Of a stretch of 64,000 nt of DNA, positions 28,300 through 38,400 are shown piece after piece. The notes beneath the pieces were generated by a model, which saw nothing but the letters and a program-made list of their open reading frames with translations, searched no databases and was not told the DNA's origin. The translations under genes and the position numbers were made by a program. The DNA is from Mesorhizobium sp. WSM4313 (lineage in GTDB: Bacteria; Pseudomonadota; Alphaproteobacteria; Rhizobiales; Rhizobiaceae), in assembly GCF_002294725.1 (NCBI RefSeq), contig NZ_NSFT01000001.1, positions 1 through 64,000 on the forward strand, given 5' to 3'. Positions within the stretch are counted from its first letter, which is position 1. Each line of letters begins with the position of its first letter.

Positions 28300-30108
28300 T
28301 CAGCTCTTGTGGTACACCTCCTGCAGCCCGTAGACAGGCGTCGGCAGGCCAACTTGGCGCGCCTTCAGCTGCAGCGACAGATATTGCGAATAGTGGCGCG
28401 ACTGGTGCAGGTTGCCGCCGTGGAACCAGAGCGCTTCCTGCTGCGTCGGCTTCCACATGTTGCGCTGCTCGCCTTCCCAGGGACCCGGATCCTTGGTGGT
28501 GGCGGAGCCGAGGCCCCAGACCTTGCCGACCTTGTCCGCCACCTCTTGCGAGATGAGGTCGGCGGCCCAGCCGTTCATAGAGCCGTACCCGGTGGCATAG
28601 ATCACCAAGTCAGCCGGCAATTCGGTGCCGTCGACGAACTTGACACCGGTTTCGGTGAGTTCCTGCACAGCGGCGCCCGGTCCGCTCTTCAGTTTGATCG
28701 AGCCGTCGATGACGAGGTCGCAGGCGCCGACATCGATATAGTAGCCGGAGCCGCGGCGCAGATATTTCATGAACAGGCCCGAGCCGTCGTCGCCCCAGTC
28801 GAGCATGAAGCCGGCCCTTTCCAGGTCGCCGTAGAATTTCGCGTCGCGCTCCCTCATCTGCCGGTAAAGCGGGATCTGGAACTCATGCAGGATGCGGTAG
28901 GGCAATGAAGCGAAGATCATGTCGGCCTTGCCCGTCGTCATGCCGTTCTCCACCGCCTGCTCGGAGTAGAGCGCGCCAAGCCCGATATCCATCAGCGTGT
29001 CCGACTTGACGATGTGGGTCGACGAGCGCTGCACCATGGTCACGTCGGCGCCGCCTTCCCACAGCGCCGCGCAGATATCGTGGGCCGAGTTGTTGGAGCC
29101 GATGACCACCACCTTCTTGCCGCGGTATTTGTCCGGTCCGGGATGGGTCGAGGAGTGCTGTTGCTCGCCCTTGAAGATGTCCTGGCCTTTGTATTTCGGC
29201 CAGTTCGCCTTGCCCGACATGCCGGTCGCCAGCACCAGTTGCTTCGGCTTGAGCACGATCTGCTTGCCGTCGCGCTCGACGACGACGGTCCATTCCTTGG
29301 CCTTCTCGTCGTATTTGGCGGATTTCGCTGATGTGGAGCTCCAATAGTTCAGCTCCATTACCTTGGTGTACATTTCCAGCCAGTCGCCGATCTTGTCCTT
29401 GGGCGCGAAGACCGGCCAGTTCTTCGGGAAGTCGATATAGGGCAGGTGATCGTACCAGACCGGGTCGTGCAGGCAGAGCGACTTGTAGCGCTTGCGCCAG
29501 GAGTCGCCCGGACGCTCGTTCTTCTCGACGATGATGGTGGGCACGCCGAGCTGTTTCAGCCGGGCGCCGAGCGCGATACCGCCCTGGCCGCCGCCGATGA
29601 TCACCACATAGGGTTGCTTGGTGTGGCCGAGCTCGGCGATCTCGTCGTCGCGCTCCTCACGCCACGTCTTGCGGCCCTTGCCGTGGCCATGCTTGGCGCC
29701 GAGCGGGCGGGTGAAGCCTGCTTTCTCCTCATGGCCTTTCAGCTCCGCCATGGTGGTGAGCAGGGTCCAGATCAGGTCGCCCTTGAACCGCACGAGGCCA
29801 AAGCCGCGCGCCACACTCGTCTCAAAGGTGATCCAGGCGGTGGTGACCCCGCCGTCCTCGCTCGCTTCCTCGCCCTTGGCCACCGCCCAGCCGGAGGGCT
29901 TGGTGCTGGCCAGCGTCGCCTGCAGCATGCCGCGGATCTGGTCCTGGCCCTCCATCGTCTTCAGGTTCCAGGTGAAGGTGACGAGATCGCGCCAGTAGCA
30001 ATCGGCCTGGAAGCAGTTGACGGCGCTGTCGATGTCGCCGGCTTCCAGCGCCTTGCCGAACTTGTCGAGCAACGCCTGCGCCTTGGTGGTGGGTGTTCTC
30101 TCGAGCAT
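28300..30108 (-). CDS. FMO-like NAD(P)/FAD monooxygenase with N-terminal NTF2-like domain
   Basis: This 602-residue protein has an N-terminal SnoaL/NTF2-like domain (about 1-125) and a flavin monooxygenase core. The FAD motif is VVIIGGGQGGIALGARL (about 165-181) and the NADPH motif VVVIGSNNSAHDICAAL. A GEQQHSSTHP segment resembles the FMO fingerprint, and LVIYATGYGSM is the late FAD motif. It should oxidise a nitrogen, sulfur or ketone substrate; which one is unknown. The ATG at 30108 follows GGAGGAGAA. It converges with the tmpB-like gene. A truncated AcoR-type regulator lies just upstream on the same strand and may once have controlled it. Confidence 0.85.
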   Translation of the reverse strand: MLERTPTTKAQALLDKFGKALEAGDIDSAVNCFQADCYWRDLVTFTWNLKTMEGQDQIRGMLQATLASTKPSGWAVAKGEEASEDGGVTTAWITFETSVARGFGLVRFKGDLIWTLLTTMAELKGHEEKAGFTRPLGAKHGHGKGRKTWREERDDEIAELGHTKQPYVVIIGGGQGGIALGARLKQLGVPTIIVEKNERPGDSWRKRYKSLCLHDPVWYDHLPYIDFPKNWPVFAPKDKIGDWLEMYTKVMELNYWSSTSAKSAKYDEKAKEWTVVVERDGKQIVLKPKQLVLATGMSGKANWPKYKGQDIFKGEQQHSSTHPGPDKYRGKKVVVIGSNNSAHDICAALWEGGADVTMVQRSSTHIVKSDTLMDIGLGALYSEQAVENGMTTGKADMIFASLPYRILHEFQIPLYRQMRERDAKFYGDLERAGFMLDWGDDGSGLFMKYLRRGSGYYIDVGACDLVIDGSIKLKSGPGAAVQELTETGVKFVDGTELPADLVIYATGYGSMNGWAADLISQEVADKVGKVWGLGSATTKDPGPWEGEQRNMWKPTQQEALWFHGGNLHQSRHYSQYLSLQLKARQVGLPTPVYGLQEVYHKS

Positions 30109-30191
30109 TTGTTCTCCTCCACTTTGCTAGAGTCCGGCATGAGCAGTAAGCAGCCTGCCAACCGCGATGCTCATGAGCGATTGCAATGAAA

Positions 30192-30347
30192 TCAATCTGT
30201 TAGGACGATATGGGCTTCGATCGGCCGTGCCGGGTCGAGTCGATGGGTATCGATGCAGCGCAGCCAGGATTGAACTATGACATCGTCGCGAGACGATCGC
30301 ACGCCGGACAGGACCTGTTCGATCTCGCATATGTGCTCGCCAGCCAT
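30192..30347 (-). pseudogene. Truncated AcoR-type (Fis-family) regulator, N-terminal fragment
   Basis: This 51-residue frame starts at an ATG with GGAGGACGC upstream. It matches only the N-terminus of acetoin-operon-type sigma-54 activators (SWLRCIDTHRLDPARPIEAHIV). A stop follows at LTD, where full-length relatives continue for about 600 residues with GAF, AAA and Fis domains. No continuation is seen in other frames before the FMO gene. It is probably the stump of a regulator deleted next to the monooxygenase it controlled. Confidence 0.6.
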
Positions 30348-30520
30348 GCGTCCTCCTCGCACGTCTTTTGCCAGCGTATAGTGGTGCGTCGGAGAGCGAC
30401 GCTCAACTGTACTATGGTAGCTGTGGGGTGGTTGCGCGCAGGCGCCGTCTCTCACAGGCGAGTGAATTCGCGCTGGACCCCATTGACGAGCCCGCGTTTT
30501 GGCCCTTATTGTCCGCGCCC

Positions 30521-30571
30521 ATGAAAACGGCACTCATTCTCGTAGGCTGGCGCGTGGGCAAGGCGGTGTAA
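30521..30571 (+). CDS. ilv attenuator leader peptide
   Basis: This 16-residue frame (MKTALILVGWRVGKAV) holds six branched-chain residues (L, I, L, V, V, V). It lies upstream of an intrinsic terminator and the ilvB gene. This is the layout of a transcription attenuator that senses Leu/Ile/Val-tRNA charging. I see no strong ribosome binding site. The function is inferred from position and composition. Confidence 0.65.
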   Translation: MKTALILVGWRVGKAV

Positions 30572-30604
30572 CCGCCGGGCGAAAACCTCCCATGCGCATC
30601 ACAC

Positions 30605-30628
30605 AGGCTCCCTCGGGGGCCTTTTTTA
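30605..30628 (+). terminator. Attenuator terminator before ilvB
   Basis: A stem AGGCTCCC / GGGGGCCT with a tight loop is followed by six or more T residues. It lies 34 bp after the leader peptide stop and 65 bp before ilvB. It would halt transcription when branched-chain amino acids are plentiful. Confidence 0.75.
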
Positions 30629-30692
30629 TTGCCTTGAACACGACTAAACGACCAGCAAATCGCCAGGCGGCGAACATTACGGGACCAGACCG

Positions 30693-32474
30693 ATGAGCAA
30701 CGGACAGAACGAGCGGCGCGAAATGACGGGCGCTGAAATGGTGGTGCAGGCGCTGAAGGACAACGGCGTCAAGCATGTGTTCGGCTATCCGGGCGGCGCC
30801 GTGCTTCCGATCTACGACGAGATTTTCCAGCAGGACGAGGTCGAGCACATTCTGGTGCGGCACGAGCAGGGCGCCGGCCACGCGGCCGAAGGCTATGCGC
30901 GCTCGACCGGCAAGGCCGGCGTGCTTTTGGTGACGTCCGGTCCCGGGGCCACCAATGCGGTGACGCCGCTGCAGGACGCGCTGATGGATTCGATCCCACT
31001 GGTCTGCCTCACCGGCCAGGTGCCGACCTCGCTGATCGGCTCCGACGCCTTCCAGGAATGCGACACGGTTGGCATCACGCGACCCTGCACCAAGCACAAC
31101 TGGCTGGTGAAGGACGTCAACGAGCTCGCCGCCACCATCCATGAGGCGTTCCATGTCGCGACGACCGGCCGACCCGGCCCGGTCGTGGTCGATATTCCGA
31201 AGGACGTGCAGTTCGCCAAGGGCATCTACGTGCCGCCGCAGACGGCGCCGCGCACCAGCTACCAGCCGAAGGTCCAGGGTGACCTGGAAAAGGTGAAGGC
31301 CGCGGTCGAGCTGATGGCCGGCGCGAAGAGGCCGATCATCTATTCGGGCGGCGGCGTCATCAATTCCGGTCCGGAAGCCAGCCATCTGCTGCGCGAGCTG
31401 GTCGATCTCACCGGTTTTCCGATCACCTCGACGCTGATGGGCCTCGGCGCCTATCCGGCCTCCGGCAAGAACTGGGTCGGGATGCTCGGCATGCACGGTA
31501 CCTACGAAGCCAACATGGCCATGCATGACTGCGACGTGATGGTCTGCATCGGCGCGCGCTTCGACGATCGCATCACCGGCCGGCTCAACGCATTCTCGCC
31601 GGGATCGAAGAAAATCCACATCGATATCGACCCGTCGTCGATCAACAAAAACGTTCACACAGAGGTGCCGATCATCGGCGATGTCGGCCGGGTGCTCGAA
31701 GATATGGTGCGGCTGTGGCGGGCGACCGCCAAGGTCGACAAGAAGGCGCTCTATCCCTGGTGGGAGCAGATCGCGAAATGGCGGGCGCGGGATTCGCTCG
31801 CCTACAAGATGAACAACGACGTCATCATGCCGCAATACGCGATCCAGCGGCTCTACGAACTGACCAAGGATAAGGACACCTACATCACCACCGAGGTCGG
31901 CCAGCACCAGATGTGGGCGGCGCAGCACTATCATTTCGACAAGCCGAACCGCTGGATGACGTCGGGCGGCCTCGGCACGATGGGCTATGGCCTGCCGGCC
32001 GCGCTCGGCGTGCAGATCGCGCATCCCGACGCGCTGGTCATCGACATTGCCGGCGACGCCTCGGTGCAGATGACCATGCAGGAGATGAGCTCGGCTGTGC
32101 AGTATGAAGCGCCGATCAAGATCTTCATCCTCAACAACCAGTATATGGGCATGGTGCGCCAATGGCAGCAGCTGCTGCACGGCAACCGGCTGTCGCATTC
32201 CTACACCGAGGCGATGCCGGATTTCGTCAAGCTGGCGGAAGCCTATGGCGGCCACGGCATACGCTGCGACAAGCCGGACGAGCTCGACGACGCGATCAAG
32301 GAGATGATCTCGGTCAAGAAGCCGGTGCTGTTCGACTGCCGCGTGGCGACCTTGGCCAACTGCTTCCCGATGATCCCGTCGGGCAAGGCGCACAACGAGA
32401 TGCTTCTGCCCGACGAAGCGACCGACGAGGCGGTGGCCAACGCCATCGACGCCAAGGGCAGGGAACTGGTGTAG
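30693..32474 (+). CDS. ilvB: Acetolactate synthase, large (catalytic) subunit
   Basis: This 593-residue ThDP enzyme condenses pyruvate with pyruvate or 2-oxobutyrate in valine, leucine and isoleucine synthesis. The catalytic glutamate is E58 in VRHEQGAGHAAEGYAR. The FAD/central domain follows, and the ThDP-Mg motif is in IAGDASVQMTMQEM...NNQYMGMVRQWQ. The length is typical. The ATG at 30693 is used. A leader peptide and terminator upstream indicate attenuation. The regulatory subunit gene follows after 83 bp. The name ilvI would be equally valid in rhizobia. Confidence 0.96.
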   Translation: MSNGQNERREMTGAEMVVQALKDNGVKHVFGYPGGAVLPIYDEIFQQDEVEHILVRHEQGAGHAAEGYARSTGKAGVLLVTSGPGATNAVTPLQDALMDSIPLVCLTGQVPTSLIGSDAFQECDTVGITRPCTKHNWLVKDVNELAATIHEAFHVATTGRPGPVVVDIPKDVQFAKGIYVPPQTAPRTSYQPKVQGDLEKVKAAVELMAGAKRPIIYSGGGVINSGPEASHLLRELVDLTGFPITSTLMGLGAYPASGKNWVGMLGMHGTYEANMAMHDCDVMVCIGARFDDRITGRLNAFSPGSKKIHIDIDPSSINKNVHTEVPIIGDVGRVLEDMVRLWRATAKVDKKALYPWWEQIAKWRARDSLAYKMNNDVIMPQYAIQRLYELTKDKDTYITTEVGQHQMWAAQHYHFDKPNRWMTSGGLGTMGYGLPAALGVQIAHPDALVIDIAGDASVQMTMQEMSSAVQYEAPIKIFILNNQYMGMVRQWQQLLHGNRLSHSYTEAMPDFVKLAEAYGGHGIRCDKPDELDDAIKEMISVKKPVLFDCRVATLANCFPMIPSGKAHNEMLLPDEATDEAVANAIDAKGRELV

Positions 32475-32557
32475 GCAGCCATCAAGGCGGGGCTGTCGCG
32501 AGAAAGCCGTGCGCAAACAGAGAATTAGCTCAAAAGTTTGAAATCGAGATTCACGTC

Positions 32558-33133
32558 ATGAACGCACAGCACCTTCAACCGACCGGCTCCGCCTATTTTA
32601 TCGCCAAGGAAACCGAAAAGCCGGAAACGCACACGCTTTCAGTGCTGGTCGACAACGAGCCGGGCGTGCTTGCCCGCGTCATCGGCCTGTTCTCAGGCCG
32701 TGGCTACAACATCGAAAGCCTTACCGTTTCCGAGACCGAGCATGAGAAACATCTGTCGCGCATCACCATCGTGACGCGCGGCACGCCGCATGTGATGGAG
32801 CAGATCAAGCACCAGCTCGAGCGCATCGTGCCGGTGCACCGGGTGGTTGACCTGACCGTGCGCTCGCATGAGCTTGGGCAGGAGCGGCCGCTGGAGCGGG
32901 AGCTGGCGCTGGTCAAGGTCGCCGGCACCGGCGACGCCCGGGTCGAGGCGCTGAGGCTCGCGGATGCTTTCCGCGCCTCGGTCATCGACGCCAACACCGA
33001 GCATTTCATCTTCGAGATCACCGGCAAGGGGTCCAAGCTCGACCAGTTCATCGCCATCATGAAGCCGCTCGGCCTGGTCGAGATCTGCCGCACCGGCGTC
33101 GCCGCGATGAACCGCGGCCCGCAGGGAATGTGA
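32558..33133 (+). CDS. ilvN: Acetolactate synthase, small (regulatory) subunit
   Basis: This 191-residue regulatory subunit begins its ACT domain at about residue 25 (HTLSVLVDNEPGVLARVIGLFSGRGYNIESLTVS), which binds valine for feedback control. The C-terminal ALS_ss domain (about 105-180) includes VAGTGDARVEALRLADAF. The ATG at 32558 is the only start that fits the family length. Also called ilvH. It is co-transcribed with ilvB. Confidence 0.95.
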   Translation: MNAQHLQPTGSAYFIAKETEKPETHTLSVLVDNEPGVLARVIGLFSGRGYNIESLTVSETEHEKHLSRITIVTRGTPHVMEQIKHQLERIVPVHRVVDLTVRSHELGQERPLERELALVKVAGTGDARVEALRLADAFRASVIDANTEHFIFEITGKGSKLDQFIAIMKPLGLVEICRTGVAAMNRGPQGM

Positions 33134-33239
33134 ACAGGGCGACCGTCCTGTTTCAAAACTTTGGCCCGGCGGTTGCCCGCTTCTGGCTTTTGCGCATTTG
33201 CTAAAAGGACAGTAAGGCTGACATATCTGGAAGGATAAC

Positions 33240-33836
33240 ATGTCGCTCGACACATTCCTTGCCCTGTTGGTCTATGCCTTCGTGACTTCGATCACGCCGG
33301 GGCCGAACAACCTCATGCTGCTCGCTTCCGGCGTCAATTTCGGCATCGCCAGGACGGTTCCGCATATGCTGGGCATCAGCATCGGCTTTCTGGTCCTGCT
33401 GCTGGCCGTCGGCTTCGGGCTCGGCGCGGTGTTGACCGCGGTGCCGGCGCTGCATACGGCGCTGAAGATCGCCGGCGCCGCCTACCTGCTCTACCTCGCC
33501 TGGAAGATCGCCATGTCGCGCTCGATAAGCGACGGAAAGGGGGCGCAGGGACGGCCGATGCGCTTCATCGACGCCGCCGCATTCCAGTGGGTCAATCCCA
33601 AGGCATGGGTGATGGCGATCACCGCGATGGCCGTCTACACCAATGCCGATCACCCGTTCGTCTCGGTGGCGCTCATCTCGATCGCCTTCACCATCGTCAA
33701 CCTGCCCAGCGTTTCGGTATGGGCCGGCTTCGGCACGGCGCTGCGCGGCTTCCTGTCGGATCCGGTGCGGCTGAAATGGTTCAACATCGCCATGGGCGTG
33801 CTCTTGGCGGCGACGCTGTGGCCGATGCTCCGTTAG
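33240..33836 (+). CDS. LysE/RhtB-family exporter
   Basis: This 198-residue membrane protein has about six hydrophobic segments and the N-terminal family signature FVTSITPGPNNLMLLASGVNFGI. LysE/RhtB members export amino acids or small zwitterions. The substrate is unknown. The ATG at 33240 has AAGGATAAC upstream. It lies 106 bp after ilvN on the same strand, and a functional link to amino-acid export is possible but not shown. Confidence 0.9.
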   Translation: MSLDTFLALLVYAFVTSITPGPNNLMLLASGVNFGIARTVPHMLGISIGFLVLLLAVGFGLGAVLTAVPALHTALKIAGAAYLLYLAWKIAMSRSISDGKGAQGRPMRFIDAAAFQWVNPKAWVMAITAMAVYTNADHPFVSVALISIAFTIVNLPSVSVWAGFGTALRGFLSDPVRLKWFNIAMGVLLAATLWPMLR

Positions 33837-33843
33837 ATGTGCC

Positions 33844-33970
33844 GATATTCAGGTGAGGCCGGCCTGCAAACGCTGGCTTTCTGCGCCTCAGGTGCTCACG
33901 TACGAAAAGTACGCTCCGCTCCGGTTCTCGAAAACCATCGTTTTCGATTCGGCCTGACCTGAATCTCAAC
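33844..33970. repeat. Dispersed palindromic repeat, copy B
   Basis: Ends ATTCAGGTGAGGCC and GGCCTGACCTGAAT form the inverted repeat. The core carries GGTGCTCACGTACG and AAAGTACGCTCCGCTCCGG. It shares ends and core with copy C and the core with copy A. It starts 7 bp after the LysE gene. Confidence 0.8.
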
Positions 33971-34193
33971 ACATCTGACAGTTTTCGGACTGGTCGCAGA
34001 GGCGTTCGTTGGGTTCGTTTGCCGGCTGCCTAGCCATTGTGCAGTGCACATTAAATCTTCGTAATGCCCCGTTTTGGCCCTTTTCGGCCAAAGCCTTGTC
34101 CTATCTACTCCACGAAAATCGCGGCACGAGGTCGTGAAGCGAGCTAGAATGGACCACCGGGATCGGCGTGTCGGGTAGAAGGCTTATTTGTCG
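33971..34193. promoter_or_regulatory. RND operon upstream region with palindromes
   Basis: There is no gene here. It holds a perfect odd palindrome TGTGCA-G-TGCACA at 34038-34050 and a TTGGCC-N6-GGCCAA hairpin at 34074-34091, followed by the start of the efflux operon. Either may be an operator, but no regulator gene is adjacent, so the binding protein is unknown. Confidence 0.4.
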
Positions 34194-35498
34194 ATGCGCG
34201 GAAAAATCGCCTTTGCAGTTGTTGCGGTCGCCTGTCTGGCGGGCGCCGGGCTCTATCTTTCGCCCACGACGTCGGCCAAGGTCCAGCAGCTGATTTCGGG
34301 CAAGCAGGAAAGCGCGGCCGCCACGGACAAGACGGCGAGCGGCGATAAAGCGGCCGGTGCCCCGGACAATGCGAAAAGCGACAATGCGAAAGGCGGCGGT
34401 CCGCGTTCGGCCTCGATCGTCTCCGCCACCGCCACGACAGCCGATTTTCCGATCCGCCGCTATGCCATCGGCTTCGTCTCGTCACCGGAGGTGGTCAATA
34501 TCAATGCCCGTGTCTCCAGCCAGATCGTGTCGATCGCGGTCAAGGACGGGCAGATGGTCAAGGCCGGCGATCTGCTCATTTCGCTCGATGACCGCGCGCT
34601 GAAGGCGCAGCTCGCCAAGGATCAGGCGCAGCTCGCCAAGGACCAGGCGATGCTGGTAAGCGCCCAGGCCGATCTGCAGCGCGCCAAGGACCTCGTAGCC
34701 AAGCAGGCCGGCACGCAGCAGACCTACGATCAGGCGCTGGCGGCGCAGAAGGCCGCGGCCGCCACGATCGATGCCGACAAGGCGACCATCGATGCCGACA
34801 CGGTGCAATTGAGCTATGCAACAATTACCGCGCCGATCTCGGGCCGGCTTGGCGCCATCAATGTGTCGGTCGGCGATCTCGTCACTACCAGCAACGGCAA
34901 CTCGAGCAGCTCGACGCCGCTGGTCACCATCACGCAGATGGATCCGCTGCAGGTGAACTTCACGCTGCCCGAGAGCAACCTTGCCCTGTTGCACAAGGCG
35001 CTCGCCGATCCACAGCAAGGCGACGTGACGCTGACCAAGACCGGCGATCCCACGCCGATCGGCAAGGGCACACTCGATTTCGTCGATTCCAGCGTCGATA
35101 CGGCCTCCGGCACCATCGCCACGCGGGCGAGCATACCGAATCCGGATCTTTCGCTGTGGCCTGGGCAGTATGTGAACGTCGTGCTCGAGGCCGGCATGAT
35201 GCCGCAGATGACCTCCGTTCCGACGGTCGCGGTGCAGCCCAGCCAGAAGGGGCCGTTCGTCTATGTCGTCAAGCCGGACAGCACCGTCGAGATGCGGCCG
35301 GTGCAGGTGGCGCTGACGGAAGGCCAAAACAGCGCCATCAGCGACGGGCTCAAGAGCGGCGAGAAGGTCGTCGTCGAAGGCCAGACACGGTTGAAAAACG
35401 GCGCGGCGGTGCATGAAGGCAAAGCCGCCGCGGGATCCGGTGAACAGGCATCGCCCAAGGTGGCGGAGGCCGACAAGGCCGGCGGGGCGAGCCAATGA
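34194..35498 (+). CDS. RND efflux, periplasmic adaptor subunit
   Basis: This 434-residue membrane-fusion protein has an N-terminal anchor (about 5-22) and a low-complexity Lys/Ala/Asp linker. Lipoyl half-motifs flank a long alpha-hairpin (AKDQAQLAKDQAMLVSAQADLQRAKDLVAKQ), and a beta-barrel domain follows. It bridges the inner-membrane pump to an outer-membrane channel. I prefer the ATG at 34194 over a TTG at 34188. Its stop overlaps the pump gene start in ATGA. No outer-membrane TolC-like gene is adjacent. Confidence 0.92.
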   Translation: MRGKIAFAVVAVACLAGAGLYLSPTTSAKVQQLISGKQESAAATDKTASGDKAAGAPDNAKSDNAKGGGPRSASIVSATATTADFPIRRYAIGFVSSPEVVNINARVSSQIVSIAVKDGQMVKAGDLLISLDDRALKAQLAKDQAQLAKDQAMLVSAQADLQRAKDLVAKQAGTQQTYDQALAAQKAAAATIDADKATIDADTVQLSYATITAPISGRLGAINVSVGDLVTTSNGNSSSSTPLVTITQMDPLQVNFTLPESNLALLHKALADPQQGDVTLTKTGDPTPIGKGTLDFVDSSVDTASGTIATRASIPNPDLSLWPGQYVNVVLEAGMMPQMTSVPTVAVQPSQKGPFVYVVKPDSTVEMRPVQVALTEGQNSAISDGLKSGEKVVVEGQTRLKNGAAVHEGKAAAGSGEQASPKVAEADKAGGASQ

Positions 35499-38400
35499 TC
35501 TCCGAATTCTGCATCCGCAAGCCTGTCGCCACCCTTCTGATGTCGTTCGCCCTCATTCTGGGCGGTATTTTTGCCTACAAGTTCCTGCCGGTGGCGGCGC
35601 TGCCCAGCGCCGAATTTCCGGTGGTCAACGTTTCGGCCAGCCTGCCCGGCGCGTCGCCGGAGACGATGGCGACATCGGTGGCGACGCCGCTGATCAAGCA
35701 ATTCGCGACGATCGCCGGCATCGATTCGATCTCGACCACCAATTCGCTTGGCCAGACCTCGATCGCCATCCAGTTCGTGCTCAACCGCGACATCGATGCC
35801 GCGGCCGCGGATGTCCAGGCAGCGATCGCGCGAACGCAAAGATCGCTGCCGCCGGAAATGACCTCGCCGCCAAGCTATCGCAAGGTCAATCCGGCCGACG
35901 CGCCGATCCTCCTGATGTCGCTGGTCAGCGACACGGTCCCGCTGACCGACCTCGACGCCTTCGCGGAAAACGTCATGTCACCGTCGCTGTCGACCATCGA
36001 CGGCGTGGCCCAGGTCTCGATCTTCGGCCAGCAGAAATACGCCGTGCGCATCCAGATCGATCCGACCGCGCTGGCCGCGCGCGGTATCTCGATCGATCAG
36101 CTGCAGGCCGCCATCACCTCGGCCAACAGCAACACTCCGCTCGGCGTGCTGCAGAACAACAAGCAGCAGCTGACGATTACCGCCAACACGCAGCTTACCG
36201 ACGCCGCAGGCTTCTCCAACCTCATCATCGCCACCAAGAACGGCCGCCCGGTGCGGCTGGGCGACGTGACGCGCGTCGTCGATTCCGTGCAGACCACGAC
36301 GACGGCGAGCTGGTATGACGGCACGCGCGCGATCATCATGGCCGTGCAGCGCCAGCCCGACGCCAACACCGTCGACGTCGTCGACAAGGTAAAGGCGATG
36401 CTGCCGTCCTTCCAGGACCAGATGCCGGGCGCCGCCCAGATCAAGCTGCTCAATGACCGCTCGACATCGATCCGCCAGGCCGTCGACGACGTCCAGTTCA
36501 CGCTGCTCTTGACCATCGCGCTTGTGGTGCTGGTGATCTTCGTATTCCTGCGCCGGGTGACGGCGACGATTATCCCGGCGGTGGCGGTGCCGATCTCGCT
36601 GATCGCCACGCTTGGCGCGATGTTCCTGTTCGGCTTCTCGATCGACAATATCTCGCTGATGGGATTGACTTTGGCTGTCGGTCTTGTCGTCGACGACGCC
36701 ATCGTCATGCTGGAAAACATCTTCCGCCATATGGAAGAGGACGGGCTGTCCGCCTTCGATGCTTCGTTGAAGGGAGCGCGCGAAATCGGCTTCACCATCA
36801 TCTCGATCTCGATCTCGCTTGTGGCGGTGTTCATTCCCGTGCTTCTGATGGGCGGCGTCATCGGCCGCATCTTCAACGAATTCGCCGTCGTGGTGACCGT
36901 CGCCATCCTGGCCTCGATGTTCGTGTCGCTAACGCTGACGCCGATGCTCTGCTCGCGCCTGTTGTCGGTGACCAAGGCCGATCGCGAAAAGCACGCCCCC
37001 GGTCATAAGCCGGACCTCATCACGCGCGGCTATGACCGGATCCTGGGCTTCTGCCTGCGAAACACTTTCCTGGTGTTCCTCGTCTTCGTCGCAACCGCCG
37101 CAGCGTCGGTGTGGCTGATCCAGGTTTCGCCTAAAGGCTTCTTTCCGCAGGAGGATATCAGCCAGATCTCGGTGTCCACACTTGCGCGCCAGGACATCTC
37201 GTTCGACGCCATGGCGAAGCTGCAAGGGCAGGTGGCCAGCGTGTTTTCGAAGTCACCCTATGTCGACCATGTGGCCTGGTCGGCGGGCAGCGGCAACAAC
37301 GCGCTCAACCAGGGCCAGCTCTTCGTCCAGCTCAAGGGCAAGGATCAGCGACCCAATATCGAGAAGGTGCTTTCGGATCTCAGACGCCAGCTGGCCGGCG
37401 TGGCGGGCATCGAGACCTATATGCAGCCCGTGCAGAACCTGCGGCTCGGCTCGCGGTCGTCGGCCAGCGCCTATCAGCTCGTGGTGCAGGGCCTGGACAC
37501 CGGCCAGACCGACATATGGGCGCAGAAGCTGAACGATGCGATGGCCGCGGACCATACGAAATTCATCGACGTCACCAGCGACCTGCAGAACAACGCATTG
37601 CAGGCCTCGCTGGTAATCGACCGCGACAAGGCCGCCCAACTCGGCATCGACACCGAAACGCTGCGTTCCGCCCTCTATGGCGGCTTCGGCACCGACCAGG
37701 TTTCGACGATCTTCGGTTCGGCCGACAGCTATGAGGTCATCACCGAGCTTGATCCCAAGATCGAATGGTCGCCCGAGCGGATGCTCGCCATCCAGATGCG
37801 GACGGCGAGCGGCAGCCTGGTGCCTCTCGGCGCCTTCGCCCATGTCGACCGCACGGCCGGCGCGCTGACGATCAATCAGCTCGGTCAGCTTCCGGCGGTG
37901 ACGATCTCCTACAACCTGCCGCAAGGCGTATCGCTCGGCGACACGGTGACCCGCATCGACCAGCTCAAAGAACAGATCGGCATGCCGAAGGAGATCTCGA
38001 CGAGCTTTGCCGGCACGGCCAAGACCTTCCAGGATTCGCTGGCCAATCAGGGGCTGCTGATCGGCGGCGCGATCCTGACGATCTATATCGTGCTTGGCAT
38101 GCTCTATGAGAGCTTCATCCACCCGCTCACCATCCTCACCGGCCTGCCGTCGGCGGTGCTGGGCGCCGTGGTGGCGCTGCGCTTCGCCGGCATGGATCTG
38201 TCGGTGATCGCGGTGATCGGCATTCTGATGCTGATCGGTATCGTCAAGAAGAACGGCATCATGATGGTCGACGTCGCGCTGGAGCTCAGGCGGCAGGGCA
38301 TGTCGGCGAGGGACTCCATCCACAAAGCCTGCCTGATGCGCTTCCGGCCGATCATGATGACGACGCTTGCGGCGTTGATGGGCACGTTCCCGATAGCGCT

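Noticed and set aside
30534..32516. 660-residue minus-strand open frame over ilvB
   Set aside because: It is a shadow of ilvB with shadow-type amino acid composition.
33781..33972. Minus-strand ORF in repeat copy B
   Set aside because: It is translated repeat sequence and is not conserved as protein.
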